From NCBI GenBank assembly GCA_964608495.1, contig CAZSOQ010000099.1, positions 1-18,638 of the forward strand: DNA of 18,638 nt, in the 5' to 3' direction. A program made the position numbers and the translations under genes. Each line of letters starts with the position of its first letter. Position 1 is the first letter of the stretch. Of the stretch, positions 15,028-18,638 are shown one piece after another. The notes under the pieces were generated by a model. It was not told the origin of the DNA. It did no database searches and saw nothing but the letters and a program-made list of their open reading frames with translations. This DNA comes from JAKORR01 sp964608495. Its GTDB lineage: Bacteria; Armatimonadota; Zipacnadia; Zipacnadales; FEN-943.

Positions 15028-17331
15028 ATGCTCAAGGGCATGAGAGGGCACCTGACGCTGGTTCCGATGATGCTGGCGCTGGGCGCGCCGGGCGGCCAGG
15101 CGGCGCCCCTGCCCCTCGCCACCGACGGCCGGACCGGCTACGTGATCGCCCTGGCGCGCGACGCTTCGGCGCCCGAACAGACTGCGGCCCGGGAGCTGGC
15201 GGACCATCTCGCCCAGGCAACGGGCGCCGCCTACAGCGTGGTCGCCCCCGAGGAGATCGGCGACAGACCCGCCATCGCCGTGGGGCCGGGAGCGGCCCGC
15301 GCCCTCTGGCCCGAGGCCGACCTCAACCTCGCGGCGCTGGAACACGACGGCATCGTCATGACCACGCGAGCGCCTCACCTGATCCTCACAGGGGCGGAAG
15401 GCGCGCGTCGTGGGACCCTCTACGCCGTCTACACCTTCCTCGAGGATGTGGTCGGCTGTCGCTGGTGGAGCTCGAAGGAGAGCTTCATCCCGAGCAAGCC
15501 GACGCTGGAGGTGCCCGAGCTGGACCAGAGGTACGTGCCCCAGCTCCGGTACCGGGAGGCCTTCTACCGCGACGCCTTCGACGGCGTCTTCGCGGCGCGG
15601 TGCAAGTGCAACGGGCACTTCGAGCGGATCCCCCCGGAGTACGGCGGGCACTACACGCTGATAGGGTGGTGCCACACCTTCTACCGGTTCCTGCCCCCCG
15701 ACAAGTATTTCGCCGAGCACCCGGAGTGGTACAGCGAGATCAACGGCGAGCGCAGAGCCGAGCACACCCAGCTCTGCCTGACGAACGACGAGATGCGGGC
15801 CGAGTTCACGAGGAACGTGCTCGAGGAGATCAAGGCGGATCCCTCGGCCGGGATGGTCTCGGTCGCACAGAACGATTGGGGCGGCGCCTGTCAGTGCGAG
15901 AACTGCCGGCAGATCGTCGAGGAGGAGGGCTCGGAGTCGGGGCCCCTTTTGCGGTTTGTGAACGCCGTGGCGGAGGAGATCGAGAAGGAGTACCCCGACT
16001 TCCTGGTAGAGACGCTGGCCTACAGCTACACCCGCAAGCCGCCCGCGAAGGTGAAGCCACGAAAGAACGTGGTCGTGCGGCTGTGCTCGATCGAGTGCTC
16101 CTTCTCCCAGCCACTGGCGACAGGGCCGCAGAACGCGCAGTTCCAGGCCGACATCCAGGGCTGGAGCGCCATCGCGCCCCAGCTTTACATCTGGGACTAT
16201 GTGACCAACTTCGGCAACTACATCCTGCCACACCCGAACCTGCGGGTGCTGGCCCCGAACATCCGCTACTTCGTCGAGAACAACGCGATCGGGCTGTTCG
16301 AGCAAGGCGATGCGGGCTGCTCCTGTGGTGACTTCGTGGAGCTGCGCGCCTGGCTGCTGGCGCACCTGATGTGGGACCCGACGCGCGACGAGCAGGCGCT
16401 GGTCGAGGAGTTCCTGCGCGGCTACTATGGGCCGGCCGCCCAGCCCCTGGGCGAGCATATCGCCCTGACCCACGACGCGGTCGAGAGATCGGGCGCTTAC
16501 CTGCGCTGCTACATGACCGACACTTCGCCGTGGCTCGGGCTCGCCGACCTCAACCGGGCGACCGAGCTGTTCGCCGAGGCGACGAGACTCGTGGCGGACG
16601 ACCCCGTGCTCAGCGCGCGAGTGAGGCGGGCGCGGATGCCTCTGGACCACGCGTGGATCCAGCGCCAGCGGGCTCTGAGGCGCGTGGCCCAGATGACCGG
16701 GAAGCCCTTCCTGGGGCCCGCCGACCCCGTCGCCTTCTGCGAGGACTTCATCAGCGCCGCGCGCGACTTCGACGCCGGCAACTACGCCGAGGGCAGGCCC
16801 TTCGACAGCCTCGTGCCCGCGCTGCGCGCTCAGACCCAGCCGCCGGCCGCGGCGGGCCCACCACCGGCGCTGGCCGAGGGCCTTGCCGACGAGGACTGGA
16901 TGGACATCCAGGAAGGCGAGTTCCGACTGCACGGACTGGGGGACTGGGTCGCCGTGGTCGAGGACGAGAGCGCCTCGAACGGCAAGGCGGCGCGGATGCC
17001 GGGCACGCACACCCAGTGGGCCGTGCAATACCCCCTGTCGGGCGACCTCGGGGACCTGGGGACCTGGCACTTCTACGTCGTCGCCCGCTGCGAGGCTACG
17101 GCCGACACGGGGCCGGCCTTCCAGGTGGGCCTGTACGACGGCGCCGCCGGCAAGGGCGTCTCCGCGATCACGGAGACCCTGGACAAGGCGGGCGACGGCG
17201 AGTACCGCACCTACGACCTGGGCGCCCACGCGGCCACGGCCGGCATGTACGTATGGGTGGCTCCGGTGGGCAACCCCGACGCCGTCACCGCCGTGTACGT
17301 GGACCGCATCTTCCTGATCAGGGAGAAATGA
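15028..17331 (+). CDS. Exported DUF4838-type protein with C-terminal beta-sandwich
   Basis: A 767-residue protein related to DUF4838 proteins, which accompany carbohydrate-degrading genes and have a glycoside hydrolase-like fold but no well-established activity. Residues 1-26 are a signal peptide (cut near GGQA-AP). Residues about 28-165 form an alpha-glucuronidase/GH20-like N-terminal alpha/beta domain (AARELADHLAQATG, GTLYAVYTFLEDVVGCRWW). The central DUF4838 region shows HTFYRFLPPDKYFAEHPEW (216-234), QLCLTN (248-253), VAQND (279-283) and a cysteine cluster CQCENC (288-293). It continues through IWDYVTNFGNY and GDAGCSCGDF (428-435) to about 470, followed by a helical segment. A Pro/Ala linker (about 603-618) leads to a jelly-roll-like C-terminus (625-767), perhaps carbohydrate-binding. 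The ATG at 15028 follows GGGAG at 8 bases. Divergent from the TIM-barrel gene and convergent with the FAD oxidoreductase. Function beyond glycan association is not established. Confidence 0.87.
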   Translation: MLKGMRGHLTLVPMMLALGAPGGQAAPLPLATDGRTGYVIALARDASAPEQTAARELADHLAQATGAAYSVVAPEEIGDRPAIAVGPGAARALWPEADLNLAALEHDGIVMTTRAPHLILTGAEGARRGTLYAVYTFLEDVVGCRWWSSKESFIPSKPTLEVPELDQRYVPQLRYREAFYRDAFDGVFAARCKCNGHFERIPPEYGGHYTLIGWCHTFYRFLPPDKYFAEHPEWYSEINGERRAEHTQLCLTNDEMRAEFTRNVLEEIKADPSAGMVSVAQNDWGGACQCENCRQIVEEEGSESGPLLRFVNAVAEEIEKEYPDFLVETLAYSYTRKPPAKVKPRKNVVVRLCSIECSFSQPLATGPQNAQFQADIQGWSAIAPQLYIWDYVTNFGNYILPHPNLRVLAPNIRYFVENNAIGLFEQGDAGCSCGDFVELRAWLLAHLMWDPTRDEQALVEEFLRGYYGPAAQPLGEHIALTHDAVERSGAYLRCYMTDTSPWLGLADLNRATELFAEATRLVADDPVLSARVRRARMPLDHAWIQRQRALRRVAQMTGKPFLGPADPVAFCEDFISAARDFDAGNYAEGRPFDSLVPALRAQTQPPAAAGPPPALAEGLADEDWMDIQEGEFRLHGLGDWVAVVEDESASNGKAARMPGTHTQWAVQYPLSGDLGDLGTWHFYVVARCEATADTGPAFQVGLYDGAAGKGVSAITETLDKAGDGEYRTYDLGAHAATAGMYVWVAPVGNPDAVTAVYVDRIFLIREK

Positions 17332-17335
17332 GCGC

Positions 17336-17373
17336 CGCGGGCGCCCGCGCCCCGAAGGCCGCGGCCTGGGCGC
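17336..17373. terminator. Stacked palindromes in convergent gap
   Basis: Immediately after the DUF4838-type stop are a 14-base perfect palindrome CGCGGGCGCCCGCG (17336-17349) and a 12-base perfect palindrome AGGCCGCGGCCT (17356-17367). Alternatively GCGCCC (17341-17346) can pair with GGGCGC (17368-17373), enclosing the second palindrome. A third hairpin, CGCGG-GGGG-CCGCG, lies at 17395-17408. The 94-base gap is convergent, which fits bidirectional termination, but no T-tracts are present. Confidence 0.4.
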
Positions 17374-17425
17374 TGCTGATCCCGACCAGGCCTCCGCGGG
17401 GGGCCGCGTCGGCGCTTCCAGGCCC

Positions 17426-18638
17426 TCAGGAAGACCGGCGCATGGCACCGTGGGAGCTGTCCGCCATCGCGCCGCCCGGGCCCTGCTGCTCCTCGCCCGA
17501 CACGAGCCACACGCCCTGCTCGATCAGCGCCTGCTTGACCTCGACGCCGTCCAGGTCGGCGGGCCGCGCCCCGCGCTGGCACGCCATCGCCGCCGCCACG
17601 CCCGCCGCTTGCCCCACCGTGCAGGCTGGGGGCATCACGCGCATGCTCGCGTGCACCGCGTGGTCCACGCTGATGGGCCGCCCACCCACCAGCAGATTAT
17701 CCGCGTCCCGCGCCACGATGCAGCCGTAGGGAATCTCGTACCACTCGCCCGGCGGGAAGTCCACCAGCTCCGTCCCGCCGCCCGTCGGGTTGTGTATGTC
17801 TATCGGGTAGCGGCACCGGCAGATCCCGTCGGGGAACTTGGCGTAGGCCTCGGCCTGCTGCCGCGTCAGGTACGCCTGGCCCACGACGCGCCGCGACTCC
17901 CGCACGCCGATGTGCATGGCCAGCGCCAGCAGGTAGGCGTTCTCGAAGCCCGGCACGCTGAACCTCAGCCACGCCAGGTACTCGCGCACCTGCCGCCGCG
18001 CCTCGATCTCCGCGTCGCTGAGGCTTTCCACGTCCACGGCGTGATGGTGGGTCACGCGCGTCGTGTTGAAGTGGATCCTGTCAGGCTGGGTGGTCCTGAA
18101 CCACAGGCAGTTCTCCCGCGGGCAGCTCAGTCGCCCGTCCGCCTTTGCCTCCTGGAACAGCCTGCCCATCTCCCCGCGGTCGGGCATCCTGGCGGTGTCC
18201 ACGCCGCCCATGTCGAAGCAGGTGGTCATCGGCTGGCACAGTCCGTCCTCTTCGCGCCCGTACTCGACGGCGCAGCCGGCGCGGGCAGCCACGTCCGCGT
18301 CGCCCGTGGCATCCACGCACATCGTCCCCCCCACCGCCACGGGGCCCGACTTGCTGGCGAAGATCAGCGCGTCTATCCGCCGCCCGTCCATCAGCGGCTC
18401 ATCGAAGTTCATGTGGTACAGCAGCTCGACACCGGCCTCCAGGCAGAGCTGCTCGGCCGCCAGCTTGGCTATCTCGGGGTTGAAGGTCACCCGGTCGGGG
18501 GCCAGGCCGCCCAGCTCCGCCATCCTGTCGCACCAGTCCTCCAGCACCCCGCTGTCCAGGCGCCGACCGTCCACGTGGTTGGGCATGAAGGGGTTGACCA
18601 GCCCCACCGTCGCCATGCCCCCCAGACACCCGTAGCGC
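17426..18638 (-). CDS. FAD-dependent oxidoreductase (FAD_oxidored family), 5' end missing
   Basis: The C-terminal roughly 400 residues of a flavoprotein; the reading frame runs off the right edge. Upstream of the first ATG in view (18616) the frame continues without a stop as RYGCLGG, matching the YGxLGGMAT motif that normally follows the N-terminal FAD-binding GxGxxG, so the ATG is internal and the true start lies beyond 18638. Visible family marks are GMATVGLVNPFMPNH, a substrate-domain segment with GTMCVDATGDADVAARAG, MHIGVRESRRVVG, and a C-terminal FAD-binding segment NLLVGGRPISVDHAVHASMRVMP followed by GQAAGVAAAMA. Members of this family are often annotated only as FAD-dependent oxidoreductase and are frequent beside glycan-degradation genes; the substrate is unknown. 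The gene converges on the DUF4838-type gene with a 94-base palindrome-rich gap. Confidence 0.9.
   Translation of the reverse strand, partial: RYGCLGGMATVGLVNPFMPNHVDGRRLDSGVLEDWCDRMAELGGLAPDRVTFNPEIAKLAAEQLCLEAGVELLYHMNFDEPLMDGRRIDALIFASKSGPVAVGGTMCVDATGDADVAARAGCAVEYGREEDGLCQPMTTCFDMGGVDTARMPDRGEMGRLFQEAKADGRLSCPRENCLWFRTTQPDRIHFNTTRVTHHHAVDVESLSDAEIEARRQVREYLAWLRFSVPGFENAYLLALAMHIGVRESRRVVGQAYLTRQQAEAYAKFPDGICRCRYPIDIHNPTGGGTELVDFPPGEWYEIPYGCIVARDADNLLVGGRPISVDHAVHASMRVMPPACTVGQAAGVAAAMACQRGARPADLDGVEVKQALIEQGVWLVSGEEQQGPGGAMADSSHGAMRRSS

Noticed and set aside
14854..17448. Upstream extension of the TIM-barrel gene into one open frame of 1336 codons
   Set aside because: The extension is antisense to the DUF4838-type gene. 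The real start at 14853 has a ribosome site and a signal peptide, and the extension is Arg/Val/Gly/His-rich with no recognisable domain.
18614..18616. ATG at 18616 as the start of the FAD oxidoreductase
   Set aside because: The frame stays open to the window edge and encodes RYGCLGG just upstream, a conserved internal motif of the family; the FAD-binding N-terminus must lie beyond the window.
1..18638. CRISPR arrays, tRNA/rRNA genes, insertion sequences or phage genes
   Set aside because: Reading both strands I saw no regularly spaced direct repeats, no tRNA-like cloverleaf, no rRNA segments and no transposase or integrase motifs.

Overview
The window is about two-thirds G+C and almost fully coding, with short intergenic gaps and Shine-Dalgarno-led starts. 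It encodes ten genes: two of central sugar metabolism, four secreted carbohydrate-active or carbohydrate-associated proteins, two sulfatase-superfamily hydrolases, a HEAT-repeat protein and a truncated FAD-dependent oxidoreductase. The mixture of a Tat-exported sulfatase, a DUF4838-type protein, a GH36-like enzyme with an NPCBM domain and a FAD_oxidored-family flavoprotein is typical of polysaccharide-degrading Planctomycetota, Armatimonadota and related uncultured lineages. Phylum-level placement is inference only; no rRNA or other taxonomic marker is present.

Layout. On the minus strand, from about 7.4 kb down to the left edge, lie a GH30-like lipoprotein with two PKD-like repeats, a Tat-exported sulfatase, transketolase (tkt) and a glucose-6-phosphate isomerase of the transaldolase/PGI-fusion type (pgi). 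tkt and pgi are closely spaced and look co-transcribed; the sulfatase has its own promoter candidate. On the plus strand at 7.7-10.7 kb is a probable two-gene unit: a HEAT-repeat protein and a cytoplasmic sulfatase-family hydrolase in which the formylglycine cysteine is replaced by threonine. Converging on it is a minus-strand pair, an exported TIM-barrel-like protein followed by a GH36-like alpha-galactosidase-type enzyme. Divergent from that pair is a plus-strand DUF4838-type exported protein. The right edge holds the 3' part of a minus-strand FAD-dependent oxidoreductase whose start lies outside the window.

How the genes may work together. The exported glycoside hydrolases and the Tat sulfatase could desulfate and cleave complex, possibly sulfated, glycans outside the cytoplasm, and tkt and pgi would feed the released sugars into the pentose-phosphate and glycolytic pools. 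This is inferred from co-location: there is no transporter, SusC/D pair or local regulator in the window. The most unusual item is the Thr-type sulfatase-family protein paired with a HEAT-repeat protein that carries an unrecognised C-terminal domain. Several intergenic gaps contain GC-rich palindromes without T-tracts, and two AT-rich spots look like sigma70-type promoters. I saw no tRNA, rRNA, CRISPR array, insertion sequence or phage gene.
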